In this document: positions 44,846-52,263 of the stretch, one piece after another
Numbering within the stretch: the first letter of the stretch is position 1
Layout of the letters: each line of letters starts with the position of its first letter
Origin: an uncultured Bacteroidales bacterium
Lineage (GTDB): Bacteria; Bacteroidota; Bacteroidia; Bacteroidales; Paludibacteraceae
Length of the DNA: 64,000 nt
Assembly: GCA_902784585.1 (NCBI GenBank)
Contig: CACZVM010000002.1
Location: 1-64,000, forward strand
Direction: 5' to 3'
Program-made: the position numbers and the translations under genes
The notes under the pieces: generated by a model
Database searches by the model: none
Seen by the model: the letters and a program-made list of their open reading frames with translations, nothing else
What the model was told of the DNA's origin: nothing

Positions 44846-45388
44846 TTAGTAATTTTCTGCTAATAGCTGGAAGTACGCTTGAGGATGGTTGCATACAGGG
44901 CACTCTTCGGGCGCAGCCTTACCCACTACGATATGTCCGCAATTGGCGCATTGCCATATGCAGTCGCCGTCGCGTGAGAAGACCACCTTATCCTCTATGT
45001 TCTTCAGCAGCTTGCGGTAGCGTTCTTCGTGGTGTTTCTCGATGGCGCCTACTTGTTCAAATTTCTCAGCAATCTCGTCGAATCCTTCTGCGCGTGCTTC
45101 TTCGGCCATACGAGCATACATGTCGGTCCACTCGGCGTTCTCGCCTTCGGCGGCAGCCAGCAGGTTGGTCATGGTGTCGCTTACGGAGCCGCCATTCAGA
45201 TATTTGTACCACATCTTGGCGTGTTCTTTCTCGTTGTCGGCAGTCTCTTCAAATATCTTGCTTATCTGCACGAAGCCGTCTTTCTTGGCTTTTGAGGCAA
45301 AATAGGTGTACTTGTTGCGTGCCATCGACTCGCCGGCAAATGCCTCCATGAGATTCTTCTCAGTCTTTGTTCCTTTTAAGTTTTTCAT
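44846..45388 (-). CDS. rbr: Rubrerythrin
   Basis: 180 aa. Non-haem di-iron peroxidase that removes hydrogen peroxide in anaerobes. Helical di-iron domain with Glu and His ligands ([43 protein letters not shown]) and a C-terminal rubredoxin-like site (CANCGH and [11 protein letters not shown]). Full length. Flanked by sodB, the four-helix-bundle gene and bcp. Confidence 0.97.
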   Translation of the reverse strand: MKNLKGTKTEKNLMEAFAGESMARNKYTYFASKAKKDGFVQISKIFEETADNEKEHAKMWYKYLNGGSVSDTMTNLLAAAEGENAEWTDMYARMAEEARAEGFDEIAEKFEQVGAIEKHHEERYRKLLKNIEDKVVFSRDGDCIWQCANCGHIVVGKAAPEECPVCNHPQAYFQLLAENY

Positions 45389-45410
45389 AAATATAAATTT
45401 TTATATTATT

Positions 45411-45445
45411 AAATCTTAAATCATAAATCTTAAATCATAAATCCT
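45411..45445 (-). repeat. Heptamer array, unit AAATCTT/AAATCAT, five copies, between sodB and rbr
   Basis: On the plus strand: AAATCTT, AAATCAT, AAATCTT, AAATCAT, AAATCCT. The sodB stop codon (45435-45437) lies inside the array. Confidence 0.9.
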
Positions 45446-46010
45446 CATACCTGCGGTTCACTTCTTCCCAGTTGATGATCTGCCATAGTGCTTGCAGGTG
45501 TGCCGCACGTCTATTGCGGTAGTCGATATAGTAGGCATGCTCCCATACGTCCATCGTCAGCAGTGGCCGGAGTCCTTTGGTGACGGGGTTGTTGGCATTG
45601 GTTTCCTGGGTGATGACGAGTTTGCCCTCTTTGTCGGCGCTGAGCCATACCCATCCCGAGCCGAAGAGGCTCACCCCTTTCTGTTCAAACTCTTTCTGGA
45701 AGTCCTCGAGCGAACCGAAGTCGCGGTTGATAGCCTCGAGGATAGCACCTTGGGGAGTATGATTGTCTGCGGTGACGGGTGAGAATTGTCCGAAGTACAG
45801 ATTATGGTTGAGTATCTGTCCGGCGTTGTTGAAGATGCCTCCTTCTGACTTACGTACTATCTCTTCCAGCGTCATGGCTTCCAGCTCTGTGCCCGCCACC
45901 ATTTTGTTGAGGTTGTCCACATAGGTCTGCAGGTGTTTGCCGTAGTGAAACTCTATCGTCTCGCGGCTTATCACGGGTTCCAGTGCCTCGGGTGCGTACG
46001 GAAGTGTCAT
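45435..46010 (-). CDS. sodB: Superoxide dismutase (Fe/Mn)
   Basis: 191 aa from the ATG at 46010 (MTLPYAPEALEP), the usual family start; an upstream ATG at 46034 would add eight residues and cannot be excluded. Metal ligands are visible in IEFHYGKH, GQILNHNLY, and DVWEHAYYIDY. It converts superoxide to peroxide, which rbr and bcp can then remove. It has its own promoter at 46069-46100. Confidence 0.96.
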   Translation of the reverse strand: MTLPYAPEALEPVISRETIEFHYGKHLQTYVDNLNKMVAGTELEAMTLEEIVRKSEGGIFNNAGQILNHNLYFGQFSPVTADNHTPQGAILEAINRDFGSLEDFQKEFEQKGVSLFGSGWVWLSADKEGKLVITQETNANNPVTKGLRPLLTMDVWEHAYYIDYRNRRAAHLQALWQIINWEEVNRRYEDL

Positions 46011-46068
46011 CAATGTAAAAAGTGCTGCTAACATACAGATGTCGATTTGAGGTTAAACAATTTCGGTG

Positions 46069-46100
46069 CAAAGATACAACAATTTTTGGGAATAAACAAA
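46069..46100 (-). promoter_or_regulatory. Bacteroidetes-type promoter for sodB
   Basis: Minus strand: TTTG (46100-46097), 20-nt spacer TTTATTCCCAAAAATTGTTG, TATCTTTG (46076-46069). The spacer lacks the CATATGTCA word. Confidence 0.78.
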
Positions 46101-46138
46101 TTTTAGTCTTAAAATCTTGAAAAAATATGCCTGCCTAT

Positions 46139-46522
46139 CTACGAGAATGGATGAGACTGGCGATATTCGTGTTGGAGTGAGTTGAATTTCCAAGACCAAG
46201 CCGTGGTATAGGTTATTCCGTTGGAGCCAATATGGTTAGCGGCTTCAAACTCCGCCTTAAGTTGAGTTTTCCATTCGGGAGTTCCGTAGCGTTGTGCCAT
46301 CTGTGCATTGGCAAAGGCAAAGGCATCAGAGTTCCACTTCTGCCGCGGGGATTGGTTCTTTTGGTAGGTTTCTTCGCGTGTACGATAGAATTGATTGCCA
46401 TTACGCATGTAGAAATAGCCGTGATCCTTGCTATTTGGCCTTTCCACACACTCCTTCAATGCCAGATGATGTTTTGATTTTTGCCATGAGAAAAAAGGTG
46501 TTAAAAAGTATATTATATACAT
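46139..46522 (-). CDS. Small protein of unknown function
   Basis: Up to 127 aa. The first 45 residues (MYIIYFLTPFFSWQ...) may not be translated; an internal ATG gives MRNGNQFYRTREETYQ. The central part, ETYQKNQSPRQKWNSDAFAFANAQM, looks conserved and protein-like, with a helix (WKTQLKAEFEAANH) after it. I do not know the family. No promoter of the type used elsewhere was found upstream. It borders the repeat-bearing AT-rich region. Confidence 0.55.
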   Translation of the reverse strand: MYIIYFLTPFFSWQKSKHHLALKECVERPNSKDHGYFYMRNGNQFYRTREETYQKNQSPRQKWNSDAFAFANAQMAQRYGTPEWKTQLKAEFEAANHIGSNGITYTTAWSWKFNSLQHEYRQSHPFS

Positions 46523-46840
46523 AATATAGTAAATGTTAGTAAAATTTTCGCCGTTTCGGGGCTAGAAAAAGCGGAAAAACTATAGTGATATGTTATTTAT
46601 ATACTATAATGCTCTAATCATCAGCCACCTCGCAAATGGTCACAAAATCCGAGTCATTTTTGGCTTGGATTTTTCTTTTTTAGGTCATTTGCTCAGAGCA
46701 TCAGAAGAATCGGGTTTCCGGGTAATCTGCTAATCTGCCCAAATCAGACTGTTTTTTCGGTCTGATTGTTCCAATACACACGCACGATGGAAGGGAAAAA
46801 CAGGTTCAAATAGTATATAATTGACTGAGATAATCAGATT

Positions 46841-46906
46841 AATCACCTACTAATAACCTACTAATCACCTACTAATAACCTACTAATCACCTACTAATGT
46901 CCTATT
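46841..46906 (+). repeat. Tandem 11-bp repeat, six units, alternating two forms
   Basis: AATCACCTACT, AATAACCTACT, AATCACCTACT, AATAACCTACT, AATCACCTACT, AATGTCCTATT. The alternation gives a 22-bp higher period. The first seven bases equal the heptamer AATCACC used in arrays elsewhere. Confidence 0.92.
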
Positions 46907-46937
46907 ACATCCAGGACAATCGGTTGAAATGACGCAA

Positions 46938-46965
46938 CAAACAAACAAACAAACAAACAAACAAA
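46938..46965 (+). repeat. CAAA tetranucleotide repeat, seven copies
   Basis: Perfect (CAAA)7, intergenic, 27 bases after the 11-bp repeats end. Confidence 0.95.
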
Positions 46966-47045
46966 AAGGAGGTGGTGAGAGAAGAAAAAATAATACATAA
47001 ATTTAGAAAAATATAAAAAAATTTGTATATAAAAATAAGGAAATA

Positions 47046-47077
47046 TTTGTATATGTCAATTATTTGTAGTATCTTTG
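47046..47077 (+). promoter_or_regulatory. Bacteroidetes-type promoter for the SH3/beta-barrel gene
   Basis: TTTG 47046-47049, 20-nt spacer TATATGTCAATTATTTGTAG, TATCTTTG 47070-47077. Only about 8-17 nt of leader before the possible start codons. Confidence 0.8.
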
Positions 47078-47101
47078 CGGCATATTTAACAAATGACTCC
47101 T

Positions 47102-48316
47102 ATGAAACGCAGAATTCTCCTTGTAGTGGCCATGCTGGTGATGGCGTTGGCACTAAGTGCAAAGACCTATCAAGTGACAGCCAACAAACTCAATGTGCGC
47201 AATGCTCCGGAGAGCGGTGCCGTGATCGGTTCGTTGACCCTTGGAACGGAAGTGGAAGTAGTCAGCATCAACAAAGGTTGGGCAGAGATCACCTACAAAG
47301 GCAAGAAAGCCTATGTGTCCGCACAATTTCTCTCGCCCGTGAAGAAAGCGGCTGCAACGAAGGACACGGCCAAGAATGCGGCGAATGACAAGTCGAATGC
47401 TAAGAACGCGAAAGATAAGAACGCAAAAGATAAGAATGCAAAAGATAAGAATGCAAAAGATAAGAACGCCAAGAACGCGAACAAGGCAAATGCCAAGAAT
47501 GATAAGTCCGGGAAGAACGCTAAGAAAGACACAAAGAAGGACATTAAGACGGATGGCAACGAGATTAACAACGTGACTGATCCGATCATCGCGGGCTTCC
47601 ATATGTCGTGGGATATGCTCTGGGAGGGCCGTAATGTGTATCGTCGCGAAGTTGATGAATATGGCAAGAAGAGCGGTTGGAGTAAAGCAAAAATGGGTGC
47701 CAACGGCGATGAGATATTCGGTTTCTCGATTGGTCTTGGCATGGAATATAATGGCATCGTCCATCGTACGCCCAAGGCGAATATCATGGTAGGTTTCCGC
47801 ACGGGTGTGTATTACGACTGGTACGGTAGCCTCAAGCACAGCATACCTCTGTATGTTGACCGTTCGGTTCCAGCACGCTGGTCCATCCATTCGTTCACCA
47901 TACCACTCCAACCTACGGTCTCCTTTGAATGGCGAACCAAATCGGGCCTGCCTATGGGCTTTGGATTCTACACCGGTCCGATCTTCGAACCGTATTTTGC
48001 ATTCGACGTGATTCAACTTGACAAAAGCGGTTTTACATTCGTCAACTACATCACCGGTCACGCCATTACACTCTCAGGTGAGGGGATTGGGTCCGGAGTA
48101 GAGTACCCCGATCGTTGTGGCGTATTCAGTTGCCTCTGGGGCACCGGTGTATGGCTGCAAATCAGCAAGATACGTTTCTTGGTATCTACGGACTGGGAGA
48201 TAGACAACTACCCGTTGGCTCACGGAGGTAAGCTGTCCTCAGGAAAGATCGAGCCCCACGTGGACGGACATCTGAACCGGTTTATTACTCTCGGTTTCTC
48301 CTATGTATTTCATTGA
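47102..48316 (+). CDS. SH3-domain protein with Lys/Asn/Ala/Asp repeat linker and barrel-like C-terminus
   Basis: 404 aa from the ATG at 47102 (MKRRILLVVAMLVMALALSA, signal peptide); an ATG at 47093 is also possible. Residues about 20-80 are a bacterial SH3 domain (YQVTANKLNVRNAPESGAVI). Residues about 95-155 are a low-complexity linker, with KDKNA repeated four times (15-bp DNA repeat at about 47410-47470). The rest, about 250 residues, resembles an outer-membrane beta-barrel of the porin-family type (FGFSIGLGMEYNGIVH, ending FITLGFSYVFH with a terminal aromatic, as barrels do). Likely an outer-membrane protein whose SH3 part reaches the wall. The linker is strongly basic. Confidence 0.85.
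   Translation: MKRRILLVVAMLVMALALSAKTYQVTANKLNVRNAPESGAVIGSLTLGTEVEVVSINKGWAEITYKGKKAYVSAQFLSPVKKAAATKDTAKNAANDKSNAKNAKDKNAKDKNAKDKNAKDKNAKNANKANAKNDKSGKNAKKDTKKDIKTDGNEINNVTDPIIAGFHMSWDMLWEGRNVYRREVDEYGKKSGWSKAKMGANGDEIFGFSIGLGMEYNGIVHRTPKANIMVGFRTGVYYDWYGSLKHSIPLYVDRSVPARWSIHSFTIPLQPTVSFEWRTKSGLPMGFGFYTGPIFEPYFAFDVIQLDKSGFTFVNYITGHAITLSGEGIGSGVEYPDRCGVFSCLWGTGVWLQISKIRFLVSTDWEIDNYPLAHGGKLSSGKIEPHVDGHLNRFITLGFSYVFH
47410..47470 (+). repeat. 15-bp coding repeat (KDKNA)
   Basis: Four units of AAAGATAAGAAYGCA-like sequence inside the SH3-protein linker; in frame and multiple of three, unlike the heptamer arrays. Confidence 0.85.
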
Positions 48317-48342
48317 TGCATAGAAAAATTTTTATGCATATG

Positions 48343-48374
48343 CTTGCATATGTCAGAAAAAAGCAGTAATTTTG
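48343..48374 (+). promoter_or_regulatory. Bacteroidetes-type promoter for tRNA-Gly and rnpB
   Basis: CTTG 48343-48346, spacer CATATGTCAGAAAAAAGCAG (20 nt, same as at 17485), TAATTTTG 48367-48374. Confidence 0.85.
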
Positions 48375-48441
48375 CAGCCGATTTTAATCGAGGGTGATAT
48401 ATTACCTGAGAAAAATCGCCAAACAGCGATTTTGTAAAGTT

Positions 48442-48512
48442 GCGGTGTTAGCACATCGGTAGTGCATCGGCTTCCCAAGCCGAGGAGGCGGGTTCGATTC
48501 CCGTACACCGCT
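48442..48512 (+). tRNA. tRNA-Gly (anticodon CCC)
   Basis: Cloverleaf: acceptor GCGGTGT/ACACCGC, D stem GCAC/GTGC, anticodon stem TCGGC/GCCGA with loop TTCCCAA (anticodon 48474-48476), T arm with TTCGATT. CCA is not encoded. A leader hairpin (AAAATCGC...GCGATTTT, 48412-48433) precedes it, and rnpB starts three bases later, so the two share a transcript. Confidence 0.95.
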
Positions 48513-48515
48513 CTT

Positions 48516-48777
48516 GAGTAAGCCGGTCTATCGCGCCGTAAGGTGAGGAAAGTCCGGGCAGCACAGAGCACCACAGCGGTTAACGGCCGTCAGGCAGCAA
48601 TGTTTGGTCACTGCTACAGAGACGAGTCGCCTTCGGGCGGGTGAAACGAGCATACTGTGGGCTGCAATTCCAAGTAAACCGGCGCTTGAGCGTTGCTCGC
48701 GTGAGTCGGAGGGTAGGAAGCGTTAGATTAATGATAGACACCCGCAAGGGTACAGAACCCGGCTTATAGGCTTGCTC
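48516..48777 (+). ncRNA. rnpB: RNase P RNA (compact)
   Basis: Catalytic RNA for 5' processing of tRNAs. Conserved blocks are GAGGAAAGTCCGGGC near the 5' end (CR-I), CACAGAGCACCACAG..., GTGAAACGAG, and ACAGAACCCGGCTTATAGG at the 3' end (CR-V). The outer helix P1 pairs GAGTAAGCC (48516) with GGCTTGCTC (to 48777), and a T run follows (48780-48787). About 262 nt by these ends, smaller than the roughly 330-400 nt usual for bacterial type A RNAs, so some peripheral helices are missing or short. It directly follows tRNA-Gly, one of its own substrates. Confidence 0.95.
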
Positions 48778-48791
48778 TTCTTTTTTTGACC

Positions 48792-50108
48792 ATGAAGAAG
48801 ATTTCCGAGATAGCTGATTTTGTGCGCTACGACATGTGGCGTCGCACGACGACAGAGATGACCAGCTGGCATAAACGTTTAGGCTACCTCGTCATCCGCA
48901 CTATCGTACTGGTGATCCGCGGGTTCGGCAGTAAGAACCTGAACGACAAAGCCAAGAGCCTCACCTACTCGCTTATCTTCGCCGTCATCCCCATCCTAGC
49001 CATGATCATCGCCGTAGCCAAAGGCTTCGGTGTTGTCAACGTGATCGAACAGCAGTTGAGTCATTCGTTTCTGGGCGAGACAAACATGGTGCCTACGATC
49101 ATGGAGATGGTGGAACGCTATCTGGACACCACACAAGGCGGCATGTTCATCGGTATCGGCCTGCTGATCCTGCTGTGGGCCGTCTATTCGTTCTTCCAGT
49201 CGGTGGAGTCGGCATTCAACAAGATATGGAATGTGCAGCGTTCGCGCTCCATATTGCATCAGATAGCGACATACATAGCCATCGTCGTACTTATCCCCGT
49301 GCTGATCGTCTGCTCGGCAGGTATCAACATCCTCGTCCACTCCGCAGTGGAGGGTGTGCACGAACTGGGACTGGTGCACAACGTGCTGCACAACAGCGGC
49401 ATCGAGATGCTGCAGTTCGGGATGTGCTGGCTGCTCTTCACGCTGATGTATATAGCGGTGCCCAATACCCGAGTAAGGCTGATGAGCGCACTCATCCCCG
49501 GCGTACTGATGGGTACGCTCTTTCAGCTGCTGCAGATGCTATCGGTGTACCTGATTACCATGCTCTCGCGCACCAGCCTGGTGTACGGTGCTTTTGCCAG
49601 CATACCTATCCTGATGACATGGCTACAATATACGAGTCTGCTGATCCTGATAGGCGCAGAGATGAGTTATGCCATCCAGAACAACGAGGAGTTTGAGTAC
49701 GAGCACGACCTGAACAGCATGTCACGCCGCTACAAAGACTTCATCATGCTATATCTGCTCTCGCTCATCGTCAAGCGTTTCGAGGCCGGCGAACCGGCTT
49801 ATACCTCGCATCAACTGGCGGAGATGAACCGTCTGCCCATCCGACTGGTGAACCAGTTGTTGGGCCGCATGGTGGAGACAGACATCCTGACCGAAGTGAA
49901 GAACGAAGAAACCGAGGAATGTACCTACCAGCCTGCGCTGGACATCCATCGCATCAGTGTAGGCATGGTTGTCTGTCGCATCGAGGAGCAAGGCTCCGAG
50001 CAGTTCATTCAGTCGCCTACAGCGGAGATGCAAGCCTTCTGGGAACGCTATCTGGCGCTGAAAGAGAAGCATCATTCTACAGAGAACATCCTATTAAACG
50101 AATTATAA
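48792..50108 (+). CDS. YihY/BrkB-family inner-membrane protein
   Basis: 438 aa from the ATG at 48792; a TTG two codons upstream is less likely. Six membrane helices in the first 310 residues, with family segments LNDKAKSLTYSLIFAVIPILAM and LVYGAFASIPILMTWLQYTSLLILIGAE. A cytosolic C-terminal domain (about 315-438) looks like a winged helix (YTSHQLAEMNRLPIRLVNQLLGRMVETDIL), as in some relatives. Once called RNase BN, but the family is now known not to be a nuclease; its role is unclear. The next gene follows directly. Confidence 0.9.
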   Translation: MKKISEIADFVRYDMWRRTTTEMTSWHKRLGYLVIRTIVLVIRGFGSKNLNDKAKSLTYSLIFAVIPILAMIIAVAKGFGVVNVIEQQLSHSFLGETNMVPTIMEMVERYLDTTQGGMFIGIGLLILLWAVYSFFQSVESAFNKIWNVQRSRSILHQIATYIAIVVLIPVLIVCSAGINILVHSAVEGVHELGLVHNVLHNSGIEMLQFGMCWLLFTLMYIAVPNTRVRLMSALIPGVLMGTLFQLLQMLSVYLITMLSRTSLVYGAFASIPILMTWLQYTSLLILIGAEMSYAIQNNEEFEYEHDLNSMSRRYKDFIMLYLLSLIVKRFEAGEPAYTSHQLAEMNRLPIRLVNQLLGRMVETDILTEVKNEETEECTYQPALDIHRISVGMVVCRIEEQGSEQFIQSPTAEMQAFWERYLALKEKHHSTENILLNEL

Positions 50109-50109
50109 T

Positions 50110-51963
50110 ATGAAGAAACACATTTTTCTTTTCGCAGCCGCAATGCTGATGAGTCAATTGTCGTTTGCGGCACCTAAGATCCAACAAGTGGAACCGCTGA
50201 GCTGGTGGACCAACATGCAGACTCCGCTCACACTGATGATGCACGGCGAGGACCTGAGCGACGCACAGGTGAGCATCCAACAGGTGGTGAACGGCAAACT
50301 GCAGAAAGGCGAGTGCGCCGGACTGGTGGTAAAGGGTCAGCACAACGCAGAGAGCCCCAACTACCTGTTCGTGGACATGCAGGTCAACAAAGCCGGCACC
50401 TATCGTATCACGCTCAAGAAAGGCAAGAAGAAAGCCAGCGTGGACTACGTCATCGCAGATCGCCGACCGGGTAGCCGTCAGCGTCAGAGCTTCACCGCCG
50501 CCGATGTGGTCTATCTGATCATGTCCGACCGTTTCGTGGACGGCGACGAGAGCAACAACAGCACCAAAAACACCCGCGAGAAAGCCGACAAGAAGAACGT
50601 CAACGGACGTTTCGGAGGCGACATACAAGGTATCATCAACAGTTTCGACCATATCTCCAAACTGGGTTGCACCGCTATCTGGCCCACCCCGATGCTGGGT
50701 GACGACGAGGCGGCATGGAGTTATCACGGATATGCTTGTTCGGATTACTATCATATCGACCCGCGCTACGGCACCAACGAACTGTATGCCCAGATGGTAC
50801 AACAGGCTCATCAGAAGGGTCTGAAGATCCTGATGGATATGGTGCCCAACCACTGCGGTGCCGCCCACTGGTGGATGAAAGACCTGCCTTATCGCAACTG
50901 GATCAACCAATTCCCGCAATTCACCAACACCAACAACTGCTTCACCGCCAACTACGACATCAACGCTTCGCAGTTTGACCGTCAGTTGAGTAACCGCGGC
51001 TGGTTTGACACGCCGATGCCGGACATGAACCTGGAGAACCCCGACCTGCTCAAGTATTTCCAGCAGTGGGCTATCTGGTGGGTGGAATATGCCGACCTGG
51101 ACGGTCTGCGTGTGGATACCTATCCGTATATTGAGAAGCAGCCCGGAGCGGACTGGCTGGCTGCCATTCGCAAGGAATACCCGAATATTAATATCGTAGG
51201 TGAGTGCTGGACGCGTCCCGCTCCCGCAGTAGCCTACTGGCAGAGCGGCGTGAAGAACTTCGACGGATTTGACAGCAACCTGCCTACCGTGATGGACTTC
51301 CCCACTGAAGAGGCAATTCGTCAAGCACTGGAGAACGACGGCAGCGGATGGGGAAACGGTCTGACCCGCGTCTATGACGCGCTGACCATGGATTATATGT
51401 ACGCTGATGTCAACAAGTTGCTGACCTTCCTCGGCAACCACGACATGGCTCGTATCACCGATGTGGTGAAGAACAAAGACCTGCGTCGCGTGAAGCTGGC
51501 CTACGTGCTGCTGGCTACCATGCGCGGCATTCCGCAAGTGCTGTACGGCGATGAGTATGCCATGACTTCGGCCAACAAGGAAGATGTAAACAACCACTCT
51601 TATCTGCGCGCTCCGCTGCCGCAAGGTAAGGAGGTGACCGATGAGATGCAAGATATGTTTGACTTCCAGTCCAAGCTGCTGAACTGGCGCAAAGAAGAGC
51701 CGGCTATCCACTGGGGTAAGACCATGCATTTCCTGGCACGCGACAACACCTATTCCTTCTTCCGTTATACGGAGAACGAGGCCGTGTTCGTATTCGCCAA
51801 CGCAGCCGAAGAACCGCGTGAAGTGCCCGTAGATCACTACCGAGAGATACTGGATCAATACAACCCCGAAGGCTACAACCCGCTGACGGGTGAGAAAGTG
51901 AACCTGGCCGAGCCGCAGAAAGTGGACGCGCTGAGTACCATGATCGTCAAACTGACCCGATAA
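50110..51963 (+). CDS. GH13 alpha-amylase / neopullulanase (SusA-like)
   Basis: 617 aa. Signal peptide (ending LSFAA), N-terminal beta-sandwich (about 25-125; the cyclomaltodextrinase-type domain), then the GH13 barrel. Catalytic residues: nucleophile Asp in GLRVDTYPY (about 335), acid/base Glu in IVGECW (about 364), third Asp in FLGNHDMAR (about 443). It degrades starch or pullulan pieces in the periplasm and resembles SusA of Bacteroides, but no susC/D/E/F genes are here. The lack of a lipobox fits a soluble periplasmic enzyme. Confidence 0.94.
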   Translation: MKKHIFLFAAAMLMSQLSFAAPKIQQVEPLSWWTNMQTPLTLMMHGEDLSDAQVSIQQVVNGKLQKGECAGLVVKGQHNAESPNYLFVDMQVNKAGTYRITLKKGKKKASVDYVIADRRPGSRQRQSFTAADVVYLIMSDRFVDGDESNNSTKNTREKADKKNVNGRFGGDIQGIINSFDHISKLGCTAIWPTPMLGDDEAAWSYHGYACSDYYHIDPRYGTNELYAQMVQQAHQKGLKILMDMVPNHCGAAHWWMKDLPYRNWINQFPQFTNTNNCFTANYDINASQFDRQLSNRGWFDTPMPDMNLENPDLLKYFQQWAIWWVEYADLDGLRVDTYPYIEKQPGADWLAAIRKEYPNINIVGECWTRPAPAVAYWQSGVKNFDGFDSNLPTVMDFPTEEAIRQALENDGSGWGNGLTRVYDALTMDYMYADVNKLLTFLGNHDMARITDVVKNKDLRRVKLAYVLLATMRGIPQVLYGDEYAMTSANKEDVNNHSYLRAPLPQGKEVTDEMQDMFDFQSKLLNWRKEEPAIHWGKTMHFLARDNTYSFFRYTENEAVFVFANAAEEPREVPVDHYREILDQYNPEGYNPLTGEKVNLAEPQKVDALSTMIVKLTR

Positions 51964-51966
51964 AGT

Positions 51967-52155
51967 ATGGTTGAGTCTGCTCATACAGGAAAAGAGAAAG
52001 TGTGTCCCCGCTGCGGGGCACACTTCGTTTGTACACATGACGCTTTTTGCCAGTGCACAGGCATCATGCTCAGCGAGCGGGCACGTGCATACATGCGTAC
52101 TCATTATACCGATTGTCTCTGCCGTCAGTGCCTCATTGATTTGACAAAAATGTAA
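51967..52155 (+). CDS. Cysteine-rich CWC-family protein
   Basis: 62 aa. Cys pairs CPRCGAHFVCTHDAFCQC and CLCRQC, the pattern of the CWC family of small putative metal-binding proteins in Bacteroidetes. It begins 3 nt after the amylase stop, so they share a transcript. Function unknown. Confidence 0.85.
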   Translation: MVESAHTGKEKVCPRCGAHFVCTHDAFCQCTGIMLSERARAYMRTHYTDCLCRQCLIDLTKM

Positions 52156-52170
52156 AATGTACGCAGATAA

Positions 52171-52202
52171 TTTGCACGTTCGGATTTTTTTTCGTATCTT
52201 TG
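52171..52202 (+). promoter_or_regulatory. Bacteroidetes-type promoter for lysS
   Basis: TTTG 52171-52174, 20-nt spacer CACGTTCGGATTTTTTTTCG, TATCTTTG 52195-52202. The spacer is unlike the CATATGTCA group. Confidence 0.78.
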
Positions 52203-52263
52203 CAGCGGATTTTATGTGAATACATAAATTCATAAAAAACAGCATAAAAATATTAAAATTATA

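Larger units (their letters stand above)
46523..47045. other. AT-rich region without genes: 11-bp repeats, CAAA repeat, hairpins
   Basis: No convincing reading frame on either strand. Contents: TGCTCAGAGCA palindrome near 46688; stem-loop AATCAGAC...GTCTGATT at 46742-46767; six 11-bp units at 46841-46906; seven CAAA units at 46938-46965; a Shine-Dalgarno-like AAGGAGGTGGTG just after, with no start codon behind it; then AT-rich DNA leading to the promoter at 47046. Confidence 0.6.

Noticed and set aside
46964-46979. Shine-Dalgarno-like AAGGAGGTGGTG as the start of a hidden gene
   Set aside because: No start codon at a suitable distance and stops follow soon.
50077-52245. 722-codon minus-strand frame over the SusA-like amylase
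   Set aside because: Shadow of a GC-biased gene; the plus strand has a complete GH13 enzyme with all catalytic residues.
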